Positions 47,205 through 58,600 of a DNA stretch of 64,000 nt are shown here, piece by piece. Numbering within the stretch: position 1 is the first letter of the stretch; the number at the start of each line of letters is the position of its first letter. The notes under the pieces were generated by a model. That model did no database searches. It had not been told where the DNA came from and saw only the letters and a list, made by a program, of their open reading frames with translations. The DNA is from Stictocephala bisonia (taxonomy: Eukaryota; Arthropoda; Insecta; Hemiptera; Membracidae), in the NCBI GenBank assembly GCA_035578905.1, contig JAQJVL010000005.1:798347-862346 (forward strand). Reading direction: 5' to 3'. Position numbers and translations under genes: made by a program.

Positions 47205-50200
47205 CCTACTATAAAATACCAAATTACACTCCATTTTTCTGTTGCAATGACTCCTACAGATCAGGAGGTATAGCTGTTTATATTAATAACAAAAACAGTG
47301 TCAAATTAATTCAGTGTGCGATGCAGACAGCTGATGTACTACTTTTGGAACTTGTTAGTAACAATAATATTTTAACGCTTTTTTGTCTTTATAGACTCCA
47401 AGAGTTTAAAGAAAATAGCTTTATTTACGAGCTTGAAACAACATTTCATAAATTCAAATCCAATGCTATAATAATTGGTGACGCGAACATTGATATAAAA
47501 AAATCAACGAAAGAGTCGGAGCTTTATAACTCCTTACTATATCACAATGGGTTCCATCCAATTATAGACAAATACACTCGAATTACCAATGAGTCAGCAT
47601 CATGTATTGATCATATCTATATTAGATACAAAAACTTAAGTTTGTTTCATGCTGGTGTTTTTAATATTCAGATAACGGATCATTGCATGATTGCGTTAAA
47701 AATGAGTTACGAACCCAGCAGGGGATTGACTGAAACATGTGAAAATAATGTGTTGAAACAAATTAACTTTGAAAAACTTTTATACTCATTACAACAAATA
47801 AGTTGGAACTCTGTTTACGAGGCTAATGACGTGAATGATGCAGTTGAATTTTTTATTCAATATTAGATGAACAAATCCGTGGCAATACATACAGTAAATT
47901 AATTGATCCTAAATTTCATAAAGCAAAAAACAAAAGTCCCTGGATTACCCAGACACTTTTAAATAAGATTGAGAAAAAGCATAAATTATTAAAACTTGTT
48001 AAGAAAAGGCCTTATGATGTTAATTTAGTTAATTATCTCGCTAACTTTAAGAATAACCTTAGTCTAATGATAGCGGAAACTAAAAAATGTTATTATCACA
48101 CCTTATTCATTAGAAGTAACGGTAACGTGTCACAGCAGTGGAAGATTGTAAATAGTTTAACTGATAATTTTGATAGAGCTCCGATAGCTAAAATAATGTT
48201 AACTGACGGGCGGGAGGTCAGTGACCCCCAAGAGATAGCAAACACTTTTAACGATTATTTTGTATCTGCTCCGCTGTCGATTGGGACTGGTTTTCGGACC
48301 TTCTCACCGTCAAACCTTTCTCATTGTGTACACCTACAAAATTCAATTTTTTTAAGTCCTGTAACACCCTTTGAAATATCCTCAATAATTGTCAACCTAA
48401 AAAATAAAAAATCAACAGGCTGCGATAAGTTATCAGTTCAACTATTAAAATATGTCAAACCCGCCATTTCAGATGTTCTTAGTTATATAGTAATTTAAGT
48501 TTTTCAACTGCTGTTTTTCCAACTAAATTTAAAAAAGCAATAGTAGTACCAATTTTTAAAAAAGGTGATCGCTGCCTTTTGCAGAATTACCGGCCGATCG
48601 CTATTTTATCTACATTATCTAAGATAATAGAGAGATGCATGAAATCCAGATTAATTTCCTTTTTTAACCGCAATAAATTATTTTCAAAAACTCAGTTCGG
48701 TTTTACCGAAGGTAAAAGCACAGAATCTGCAATAACTTCATTTATGGAAAGTATATATAATGATATAAACTGTAACAAAAAGGCCTCAGGAATATTCATC
48801 GATTTTACCAAAGCTTTTGACCTTGTAGATCATGAAATTTTATTAGAAAAACTAAGTATAGCAGGAATAAGAGATGTAGCTTATAATTGGCTGAAAAGCT
48901 TTTTATCAGGCAGAACCCAACAAGTGCGAATTCAAAATTGCCAGAGTGATTCTAAACATATTACTAAAGGTGTACCCCAAGGGTCCGTGCTTTCTGCAAC
49001 ATTATTTCTAGTATTTATTAATGATTTATTACGAGTACCTTTTGATGCAGAAGTGTCCGCGTTTGCTGATGACGTCACTCTCAAGTATTCACATAACAAC
49101 TGGATTAACATTTGGAACGGCATGAACAATGACTTAAACTTGTTACGTAATTGGTGTAACAACAATAAAATGTTGGTGAACACAGATAAAACTAAATTCG
49201 TAAATTTTAACCTTAAAACCTATCAATTCGATGAACCACTTAAATTTCATTTAGATAACAACTGTGGAAGAGTTGCTCTTTGCAACTGTCCTCATATTGA
49301 TCAAGTAGACAATGTAAAATATCTTGGTGTCGTCGTTGACGAACAGTTATCTTGGAAACCTCACATTTCTCAACTTCAATCCCAACTGCAAAAAAACATT
49401 CGAAAATTCTACTTTTTAAGAAATTATGTTGATGAGGAGCTGTTGCGCACTCTTTATTTTGCTTTAATACACTCCCGTTTAATTTATGGAATAGAAGTAT
49501 ATGGAGGAGCGAGCGCAGCTGTGTTCAATCCTATTGAAATAACACAAAAACACTTTGTTAGAATTATATCTTTTAAATATAAACGCGAACCATCCATACC
49601 TCTTTTTAAAAGCTTAAAAATTCTCCCATTAAAACATCTATTTATTTACAAAGTTTTAAAAATATTCTACGTTCGTAGTGGGAACAATGGGCCTGACCGG
49701 ACGCACTATTGCACCCGAGGTGCAGCTCAAGGTCTTTTTTATCGTCCCAAAGTAAATAAAAGTATTTTCAAAAAATGTTTTGTCTTCCTAGCACCAAAGA
49801 TTTTTAATACATTACCTAAAACCATAAGAGAATCTTCAAATTTAAAACAGTTTCAAAAACGAATAAAGATGTGGCTTTTGGATAGAAATAGTGTTAGTGA
49901 ATTATTAGATGTTCTACATTGATTTTAGATGTTCTACATTGATTTTTATCGGTAAGCTAGATATAGTTTAACAATCATTTGATTTTCACAACTTATCACA
50001 TCACGGAATTGTAATGCATTATGTTCTAGTTATGTTTTTAAATAGTGGATTAATATAGGTTAAATGGTATAATAGTGCGCTATCCTGTTTCTTATCAGTT
50101 AAGATAACGTAATCTAACAGACACACGCTGCAGAAACCCAGCCCTGCAGTACTTGTTAATTTTAGGCTGAAGTGAATTTTTCTTTGTTTTTTTCAAATGA

Positions 50201-50310
50201 CTAGTCATCACAACTAGTAAAGATGACTAGTAATTCCAAACCATGTACAATATTTTGTAAATGTGTATTTTTTGTTGGAATAAATTTATTCTATTCTTAT
50301 TCTTATTTAC
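47205..50310 (+). mobile_element. LINE family B (CR1/jockey group), nearly intact ORF2
   Basis: The endonuclease C-terminal half (SYRSGGIAVYINNKN, IIIGDANIDI, CIDHIYIRY, ITDHCMIALKM) is followed by the linker SPWITQTLLNKIEKKHK. The RT has NYRPIAILSTLSKIIER, TQFGFTEGKSTESAI, GIFIDFTKAFDLVDH, GVPQGSVLSATLFLVFINDL and AFADDVTL. Coding segments are 47321-47866, 48067-48498 and 48579-49922. Apparent breaks reduce to two frameshifts, near 47850 in a T-run and near 48490. The 5' part is truncated. The tail is AATAAATTTATTC plus TTCTTAT repeats near 50310. Confidence 0.85.
48579..49922 (+). CDS. Reverse transcriptase of LINE B
   Basis: 447 codons without a stop, covering RT motifs 1-7 with catalytic Asp pairs IDF and FADD intact. 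It continues through the thumb (VKYLGVVVDEQLSWKPHISQ, LIYGIEVYGG) and the C-terminal tail (APKIFNTLPKTIRESSNL, FQKRIKMWLLD). The stop codon is followed by a direct repeat of the last coding bases, GATGTTCTACATTGATTTTA. The true start lies upstream across a frameshift. Confidence 0.85.
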   Translation: MQNYRPIAILSTLSKIIERCMKSRLISFFNRNKLFSKTQFGFTEGKSTESAITSFMESIYNDINCNKKASGIFIDFTKAFDLVDHEILLEKLSIAGIRDVAYNWLKSFLSGRTQQVRIQNCQSDSKHITKGVPQGSVLSATLFLVFINDLLRVPFDAEVSAFADDVTLKYSHNNWINIWNGMNNDLNLLRNWCNNNKMLVNTDKTKFVNFNLKTYQFDEPLKFHLDNNCGRVALCNCPHIDQVDNVKYLGVVVDEQLSWKPHISQLQSQLQKNIRKFYFLRNYVDEELLRTLYFALIHSRLIYGIEVYGGASAAVFNPIEITQKHFVRIISFKYKREPSIPLFKSLKILPLKHLFIYKVLKIFYVRSGNNGPDRTHYCTRGAAQGLFYRPKVNKSIFKKCFVFLAPKIFNTLPKTIRESSNLKQFQKRIKMWLLDRNSVSELLDVLH

Positions 50311-50620
50311 TGGAAGTGTAAATGGGGGATTGACACTAGATCGGTTGTGTGATTGCAGGGAGTCACATGACAAACAATGGATCACATAGTTACACATTGC
50401 CTCCTGCACTCTTTTACGGAGGGATTAGCTAGCATAAATAGAATCAGTGAGGCAGGTCGTAAATGGCTCGATGGATTCGATTTAGCTTTGTGACAGATCA
50501 TTTTATATTTTTATTAATATAGACCATGACTTTTGGATCTTGATCAAAATATATACATCACAGCTTTTTTTAGATTAATAAATGGTAGCTGACAACAAAC
50601 CATACCATATATATATATTA
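50310..50620 (+). mobile_element. LINE family C 3' end, copy 2
   Basis: Homologous to 35310-35640: GGATTGACACTAGATC, CAAACAATGGATCAC, AGGGATTAGCTAGCAT, AGAATCAGTGAGGCAG and GATTTAGCTTTGTGACAG. A small indel after TGATTGCAGGGAGTCA shifts the frame of the CCHC finger. It lies immediately after the LINE B tail. Confidence 0.75.
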
Positions 50621-51284
50621 GCTCATTAAAACTCGTATCAAAACTTCTAATATTAAATGCATTATAATAATTCTGTTTCAAGAAATTAAATTGTAATCTC
50701 TCACACACTGTATGAGATATATTCCTGAAATCCTGCAAACAATCAGCTAGTTCACGAACAGAATTCATAATTGACTTTCATCCCCCCTCGCTCTGCCTAA
50801 CATTTATACACACAACTACATAATCACTGCCTAATTAAAAGATATAAAAAAAAACTGAAGAAAAAAGTTAAACTCATCCTTAACAAAGAAAGTACTATGT
50901 ACCTATCACATTTATGATATTACACATATAATTCAATGGTTTGAGACTTATTAAATGTAATAAGAGTGAAAAAGACTTTTCAAAATCATTGAATATGGAA
51001 AATACTAATCTTATATTCAGGGTGTAATGAAAAAGGTGCACTGGCTTTATATTTTAGGATTCTATACACAAAATTAAGAAAAAATCAAAGAGTAACATTT
51101 ATTGAAATTCCGTTCTGTTTACTGTCTGTCAGTCATTTTATGAATTTTACAGAATTAACTATATCTTTATAACGGTTTAAAACATTAATTTAAAACTTGG
51201 TATAACTAATTTCTATACCAATTGATATAGTGGTGTAGAATTTGAAGCTTTTATCTTCAATAAATGGTTCTCTATCACCGTACA

Positions 51285-51420
51285 TTACACATAACCACTG
51301 TACGTTTGGGCAGGAGGGCCATTACCACTGTTCGTGTATGGGGGGTTGGAAGGCCAATATCATTGTACATGTTTGGGCAGGTGGGTGGGTCAATACCACT
51401 GTACGTGTTTGCATGGAGTG
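51285..51420 (+). repeat. G-rich minisatellite
   Basis: Four imperfect units with CCACTGTACGTGTTTGGGCAG / GGTGGGTGGGTCAATA, from the same family as the arrays at 41.4 and 55.0 kb. Confidence 0.8.
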
Positions 51421-51600
51421 GCCGTAGCCAAGGGGCTGGCGATGGCTTGCTATGCAACAGTCCGGGTTCGATTCCCGATAAGATCACTAACAGTTTTTGC
51501 CCTGCCACTCCCATAGTTCGCAAGTAAGTTAAGCGATGTTCCCCAGGTTGTGTTAGAAAGGGCTTCTTACCCCTAACTTGGTCTAGTAAAATAATTTGAA
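51418..51600 (+). mobile_element. tRNA-derived SINE
   Basis: GGAGTGGCCGTAGCCAAGGG has an A box (51425-51435), and GGTTCGATTCC at 51465-51475 is a good B box. The body contains AAGCGATGTTCCCCAGGTTG and GGGCTTCTTACCCCTAACTT. It abuts the G-rich minisatellite directly. Probably a SINE, not a functional tRNA. Confidence 0.6.
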
Positions 51601-51609
51601 CTTTAACTT

Positions 51610-52070
51610 CTGCCTTTCATACATAATGCATGACTTACATACTGCCAGACATAAACACATACTGCCCAGCATACATAACCATACAGATTACATAATTTGC
51701 ATATGCATACTGCCTGACATAAACACACATAAAGCCTGACATACTGCCTGACATATGTACCAAACTACCTGATCTGCATATGTATACGCCTGATATCATA
51801 TACTAATACAGCCCAGCATACATACATAAAGCGTAATATACATATTGTACAATATTCAAAATACCCAACATATACCATACTTCCTGACATATACACCCAA
51901 ACAGACTACCCGATCAGGCTGAATGAGTATGTATACGCCAGACAATATACTTACACTTAAACTGAAATACATACACTTAAAGCCTGACATATACGCATAC
52001 AACCTAATATACATACTACCTGACATACACAAATACTGCCCGACATAAATATATAAACTGCCCAAAATAG
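51610..52070. repeat. Degenerate CATAC-TGCCTGACATA tandem repeat
   Basis: Recurrent CATACTGCC(T/C)(G/A)ACATA words spaced 15-30 bases, mixed with ATACATA runs. Old minisatellite. Confidence 0.7.
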
Positions 52071-52074
52071 CTAC

Positions 52075-52680
52075 AAGTACTCACTCATTTACTAGGCTTA
52101 CTTTCAACTTCCTAATTAAATAATTTATTCTTTGGAAACGTATTAGTAAAAGACTAAATAAATAAACTTACTAGTCACTAATTAATTACCCTTCACTCCA
52201 CTAGTCAAGGTTTTAAGAAAACCTTTTTTTTTATAAATATCATCATGGAGAATTAAGATCTTAACATAAAATCCACAGCTTTCTCTGGTTTAAAAAAACA
52301 TTAAACCTTTTACCTGGCTCCTGTTTTTTAAAGTAATCTCTAACTTTAAAAAAATTCACTAACTTTCTTGACTCTTCAGGAACTATATTGCTCTCATTCT
52401 ATTTGTGTTTCACTGTACTTATATATTTATATTTTATCCAAATTTGATTTTGTCTGGCAGCAATGCTTAGATAGATTATATGAGAAACATAATTTTTAAA
52501 ACTTGCATCAGACATTGGTTAAGTTGCAGATTAATATTTTGTAGCAAAAATAACTAAGAAAATCAGAAAAATATTCAAATTTTTTAAAATTAATTTCACT
52601 ACTTGCAGCTTTGTTACTTTGTGAAAATAATCTATGGAAACTGTAGCTTTCCAACAATAATATATAAGCTATTTGATTCT
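52075..52680. other. Sequence upstream of GGACT exon 52683
   Basis: AT-rich intron-like sequence ending in an acceptor, TTTGATTCTAG. The missing 5' exon of the cyclotransferase gene was not found here. Confidence 0.4.
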
Positions 52681-52682
52681 AG

Positions 52683-55600
52683 AGGGGAGAACCACCAACA
52701 ACCGGCCCTTTCGGGAAGCCAACTCCTTATGTTCCAGTTTTATTTCATCTGTTTATCTACGGAAAACTGAGGAAAGGCGAAGAAAATCATTATTGGATAG
52801 AAAACCCAGAAAATGGGTTATGCAAGTATATGGGACTAGGCCAAACTGTTAAAAAATATCCAATGACTGTAGGGAAATACAAAACTCCTATTTTGATGAA
52901 CTCGCCGGGACAAGGACACGTAAGTGAGCAATTTTACATTATGTAAGCTCTATGAAACTACAAGTATCTATGTACCTTATCTTACCAGGGGTAGGCTGAG
53001 AATTTCTGAGGCCCCTAAAGTCTTCACTAATGAGAGGTTGAACTTCTAATTTTTTCAAACCAAGTTTTGTTCCTTTGAATTGAATGCTATATCAAATAAA
53101 GGTTAAATTAATTTTAACCTTTATTTGATATAGCAGTTGAAGAACACTGACAGTTTTAAAATAGATATAAAAGTGTTAGGGATAAAGACAACTGTACTAT
53201 TGTTAAAATGTTACTCAAATCTACGTAAAATAAAAATCTACATGAAGTAGAAAGTATTTTACAGAACTGTTTCCCTGCATTTAGCTGAGTTAAGCTCTTC
53301 AATTACCAAAGAAAAGTACAGTTTAGCAGCTACATCTTTTTCAATAAACAAAATGGCTAAGCTTGAAAGTCTTTCTTGGGAGATTCTTAAACAAAGTTAA
53401 TTCTGCATAATTTTAAATTAATTTTGAGAAATATTGTTCAGCAGATGCGACGGATAAAGGTATTGATAAAATAATACGTCACGCCACATATGTAGTAGGA
53501 TATACATTCACAAGACTGTTATTTATCATATACTTCTAAGAGTCATTTACTAATACACCTATATCCTCGGGTAGTTTTCACAAACATTCTTAGCTCTTGT
53601 TACAGTACTTCAGCAACTTCATCCGAGTATGGTGTATTATCAGATGTCAAAGGAAGAACTTGCTGAAAGTTTTGTAAGCTTTCTCCTCACTCCTCACATT
53701 TTTCTTTTAAAGATTTGAGTTTGAATAAAATGCCAAAATTTGTTTCATACTTCAATAACTGTAAATATAGAACTAGTATTTTCACTTATCATATTATTAT
53801 TATTTTTTAATTATAATAACAATTTATTATTATTGTTATTATTTTTACAAATTTTTCTTTTTATTATTATGAATTGTATATATTTAACGGCAATTTATTA
53901 CCATCTTAATGTTTCACCTTTAACTGCAATTAGCACAATTATATTCACATTCAAACAGTTTTTACATCACATAAAAGAAAAACTATTCATAACTGCTACC
54001 CATTATAAAGTTAAAATTACTTTGTTAGTAAGTTAGCTTGCATTGTTGGTGTTAGGATGTATTTGTGGTGTGAATGTGTGTGTGTATGTGGTATAGATTA
54101 GGAAGTTAGTGAAATTTTTTTATTTATTTTTTTTTTCAATTAACTGCTAATTAATGAGTATGCCAATTTAAGTAGAGTGTATGAAACCCTGTACTTCTGC
54201 ATTAATGCTGAGCATTTTGAGTATCTTTTTTACACTTTTTATTGTTATTTTAAAATACATTCCTAATCATAATAATATATGGCTCTATTACATTCATTTA
54301 TTTTCAACTTGCAGCTAAACCAATCTTAATAACCTATGTTTTTGTTGACTTAGAGCCAATCTAGGAAGTCCTATTATATATCCATGTCTAATATGTATAA
54401 GTATCTTTTAGTTTTGTTATTATGGTGTGATTGTTGTGTGTATGGTTCCTCCAGTCTGTTGTGCCCGTGGTGTCTCACTCGCCCGCTGTGATACCTGCCG
54501 CTCCTCCTGCCCTGCAGATACACTCACAACCCCTGCCTCAACTTCTCAGCCAAACTCTCGCCCCTTTTCCAAATACTCTCAAGGCAGCTCACGTTAATGC
54601 ACAATCCCTCTTCTGTCATATTGACTTATTCAAGACCATATTTAAATCGTCTCTTTTTGATATCATATTAATTTCTGAGACTTGACTTAAGCCTTCGCAT
54701 AGTTACAAAAGTGTCAAACTATTTGGTTTCAGTTTATTTAGAAATGACCGCCTTCACAAAGGTGGTGATGGTGTAGCCATTTACATCAAGTCTCACCTCT
54801 CCTGTACAATTATATTTTCTTCAAACAATTTAATTCTAGGAAGACCTGAGTTTATGTTTACTGACGCTAATCTAAATGGAATACACGTTTTAGTTAGTGT
54901 TTGTTACCGGGCACGAAATCTAGGATACTTAGCTGATTTTGAACACCTTCTTCTGGACCTTATGGCTCGGTACAGGCATGTATGTGAATACCATTGTATG
55001 TGTATGGATGGGTGGGTGGGTCAATACCACTATATGTGTATGGGTGGGTGGGTCAATACCACTGTATCTGTATGGGTGGGCGGGTGTGAATTGTGACTGA
55101 AGAGAAAAAATAATTTATTAGGAGTGTAGGTACGAGTTTTAAAACATTTTATAATGATAATGACATTTTTGCTTGTAATGAAGGCACAATAGGTTATAAA
55201 GAATCTTTACATTTACTTGTATTTCTTAAGAATATAGTACCACAGGCAATGGTTTGAAATACTTTGCTTTAAATCCTAAGTTTTATGTTTATACTGGTGC
55301 CAGCGGATTCTGACATTATCTTAAGATAATGGTATCAAGCAACATCGAGCATGGGTGATCCTTGGATGGGCGGCCATGAGGGATCCTGTTCTTGCATATA
55401 GACCAGCTTGCCTACCTGGTCACTGGGTGGTTCAGAAGTCCTTGCCTACCTTTAAGCCGTTAGTCCCCAGGTTAAGCGTTAGAGAGGGATTTTTAAGTGT
55501 ACATTTTCCTGATAAAATAAGATGTCCTTTATTTTTTTCTCATTTAGCCTGCTTGCTTATAATGCACATACTTATTTATTTTCTGTGAGAAGTCCTATAC

Positions 55601-58600
55601 ACGTACAGTGGTAGTACGTATCCAACATTAAAACTTCAATCACATGAGAAGCATGGATTTTAAATAAAAAATAGCAATAGTATTGTTTAAAAAATGATTG
55701 CTCCTGGCCACACACTGCTGTCTATACAAACAGACCTTCCCTTCCACCCCAGCATACATCACGTCAACAAACAGATCCTCCCTCCCACTCCAGTATACAT
55801 CACATCAACAACAATCAGCACCTTTATAGAGCACTTACATCACTACTGACACACCCACCAACCTGTAAATATACAGTAATACGGACCCACCCACCCTCCC
55901 ATACACGCACAGTGCCACTGACCCACCTGCCCTACCATACAAGCACAGTGCTACTGACCCACCCACCATTTCATACACATACAGAGCTACTAACCCACCC
56001 ACCAACCCGTACACGAAAAGTGCTACTGTTGGTGTATATCGATAATGCGTGTCATGGGAGACTTCAATATCAATTTGATGGGTTAAATTACTTACAACAA
56101 CACTTTTTTGACAACTATGTTTGACTCCTGTGACATGAAAATACTACCACTTCAGCCCACCCACCACACTGTGACTGGTGATACCTGGTTGGATATTATT
56201 GCCGTTACCGACCTCACCCATGTCGCACACCATGGAGAACTCCCTGCTACTGGCCTATCTAAGCATGATCTCATCTTCTGTGCCTACAAACTTCAGCCTC
56301 CTAAATCACAACCCAAATATATTCAACATAGAAATTATAAAGCCATGGATTTTGAATAACTCCTTTTTGATTTACATATAAGTGGGACAATGTACTTTTT
56401 CCCCCTGATGTTGATACCATGGTACAGGCATTCAATAACATCTTAATTACCTTGTATGACAAGCATGCTCCTTTGATTACGAAGAGTTACAAAGAAACCT
56501 GCTCCTTGGCTAACTGATGATATTCGACGCCTTCAAAAAGCAAGAGATCAATTGTTAACCTACTATAGATCCTTTGCTGGTCTCCACCAGTCATCTAGAA
56601 AATTATGGTCCAAAGTCAGAGAAATGGGATTTTGTAAACCCATGGTTGAAAAACCTATCAACATCGATCTCAATACCATCAATGATTATTTCGTAAATAT
56701 ACCAGTGGATCAGTCAGGAGTTCCTGCTTATATGGATCAACTTAATCGATTGCCCCTACCTCATTTTGAGGAGCAATTTTCCTTTTCATGTGCAACGGAG
56801 GCTGATGTGTGTAGAGCAGTCATGAGAACTACAAGTAATGCAGTCGGGGCCGATAGTATTCCCATTAAATTTATCAAAGATACTTTACCTGTCACACTCC
56901 CTATAATAGCATTGATTTTTAATAGGCCTCTCGTGTCTTCCACTTTTCCAAACATTTGGAAAAGTGCTATTGTACGCCCACTTTATGAATGCTCCTCTCC
57001 TCAGTCACCTTCTGATTTCAGAGCTATTAATATCCTTCCAGCATTATCCAAGTGCCTTGAAAGAGTGGTACTTGAGCAGCTATCATCATTTATAGAACGT
57101 AACAATATTTTGTCCAATTTTCAATCTGTATTCAGACCACAACACAGTACCACATCTGCACTTCTAAAAATAACTGATGATATTCGTCGTGCCATGGACA
57201 ATAGGCACTCTTAACTTTATTTATTTTTCTAAGGCCTTCGACTGCGTTGTTCACCCTATTCTCTTACTTAAGGGGATTCGCTACTGAAAACGGCCAAAAA
57301 GTTGGAATTTTTCAAAAATTTTTTTATTGTCAAATTTTATTCTTTAGAATGTCCTCTACAAGAAAAAATATATAAAACATAATATCCACACATATAAAAC
57401 TTTTTTAATTTTTTTTAACGCAGACGCAAAACGCAAATGAGGCCCTCCACGGTGTTATTTGGACAAAAAAACCCTAAGGCTACGTTTTCATCAAAAAGAA
57501 AACTTGAAGTTGGTGTATGTGAGGCCATTTGTCAGTATAATACTGGTTATACTAGTACAGTTTGTGACTTTCAAACAAGAGCGGGCATTAGTTCAGGCAT
57601 AGGCCTACATTCGGCTAAAATTGCAAGGAGGTTTGATCGCACATGGTTACGCACAGCTAACATGAGAAAAGAAAAACAATTTTCTGAATACAGAAGGAAG
57701 CTCGGACAAGCACTAATTGCTGAAGAGGAAAGAAAAATTGCTGAAGAGGGTCTTACTTATGGTGCAGGAGAATTATGAAGATCTTTCAGTACGGTGTTCC
57801 TTATGAAGTTGTAAAAAGCATACGTTTTACAATAGAACTTTATGACACAGGCCTATATAAAAGTGTGTATAGTGCCCTAACTATATTTCAAAAATGTAAT
57901 AGAACTAATATTTTATTTGTTTGAATAATTAAATAATATACTATTGTAAAATTACTATGTTTATATCCCAATTTCCATGAATATCATGTGAAATTTACTT
58001 TTTGTCGTTTATCGCCCATTATCCATAAGTTCAAAATTTCCATATTTTGAAAACTATAATCGATATAACTCTGAAAGTAATAATAGTAGAATGCTCAAAT
58101 TTTTACCACCTAATTTTAGGTATATACTCTAAATTTTCTGGTAGAATTGTGTATATAATGATATTAGTTCAAGGGTTTTTAATTATTTTGTAACTTATAA
58201 AATTTTAATATGTGTTTTGAAAAAAAAATCTCTACTATAAAAAAATTTTATAACTTAGGGCAACAAATCTACCAGAATCTTTAAAGCATTTATTCCTCTA
58301 CAAAATGGTACCTATATTATTAAATTTGGCCAATTAGTTCCTGAGGAATATCAAATTTAACAAAGTATGTAAAAAAAGCAAAAAAAATTGCTGCCGTATA
58401 CATAAACAGGTATATATACGTTTATGCAATATTTTTGTCTTAATTTACTTAATAGTAATAAAATAAAAATGGTTCAAAAAACTTACCATGCATAGTTTTA
58501 AAAATGGCATTTTCAGTAGCGAATCCCCTTAAGTTGAAGAGAAGTGGATTTTCTGATGGTTGTGTTGACTGGGAGAGGTCATATCTATGTGACCGTAGAC

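Noticed and set aside
51264..51527. Overlapping frames on both strands at the G-rich minisatellite and SINE
   Set aside because: Explained by the minisatellite and tRNA-derived SINE, not coding.
53740..54036. 98-codon hydrophobic frame in the GGACT intron
   Set aside because: Encoded by TTA/ATT simple repeats; the leucine-rich stretch is an artefact.
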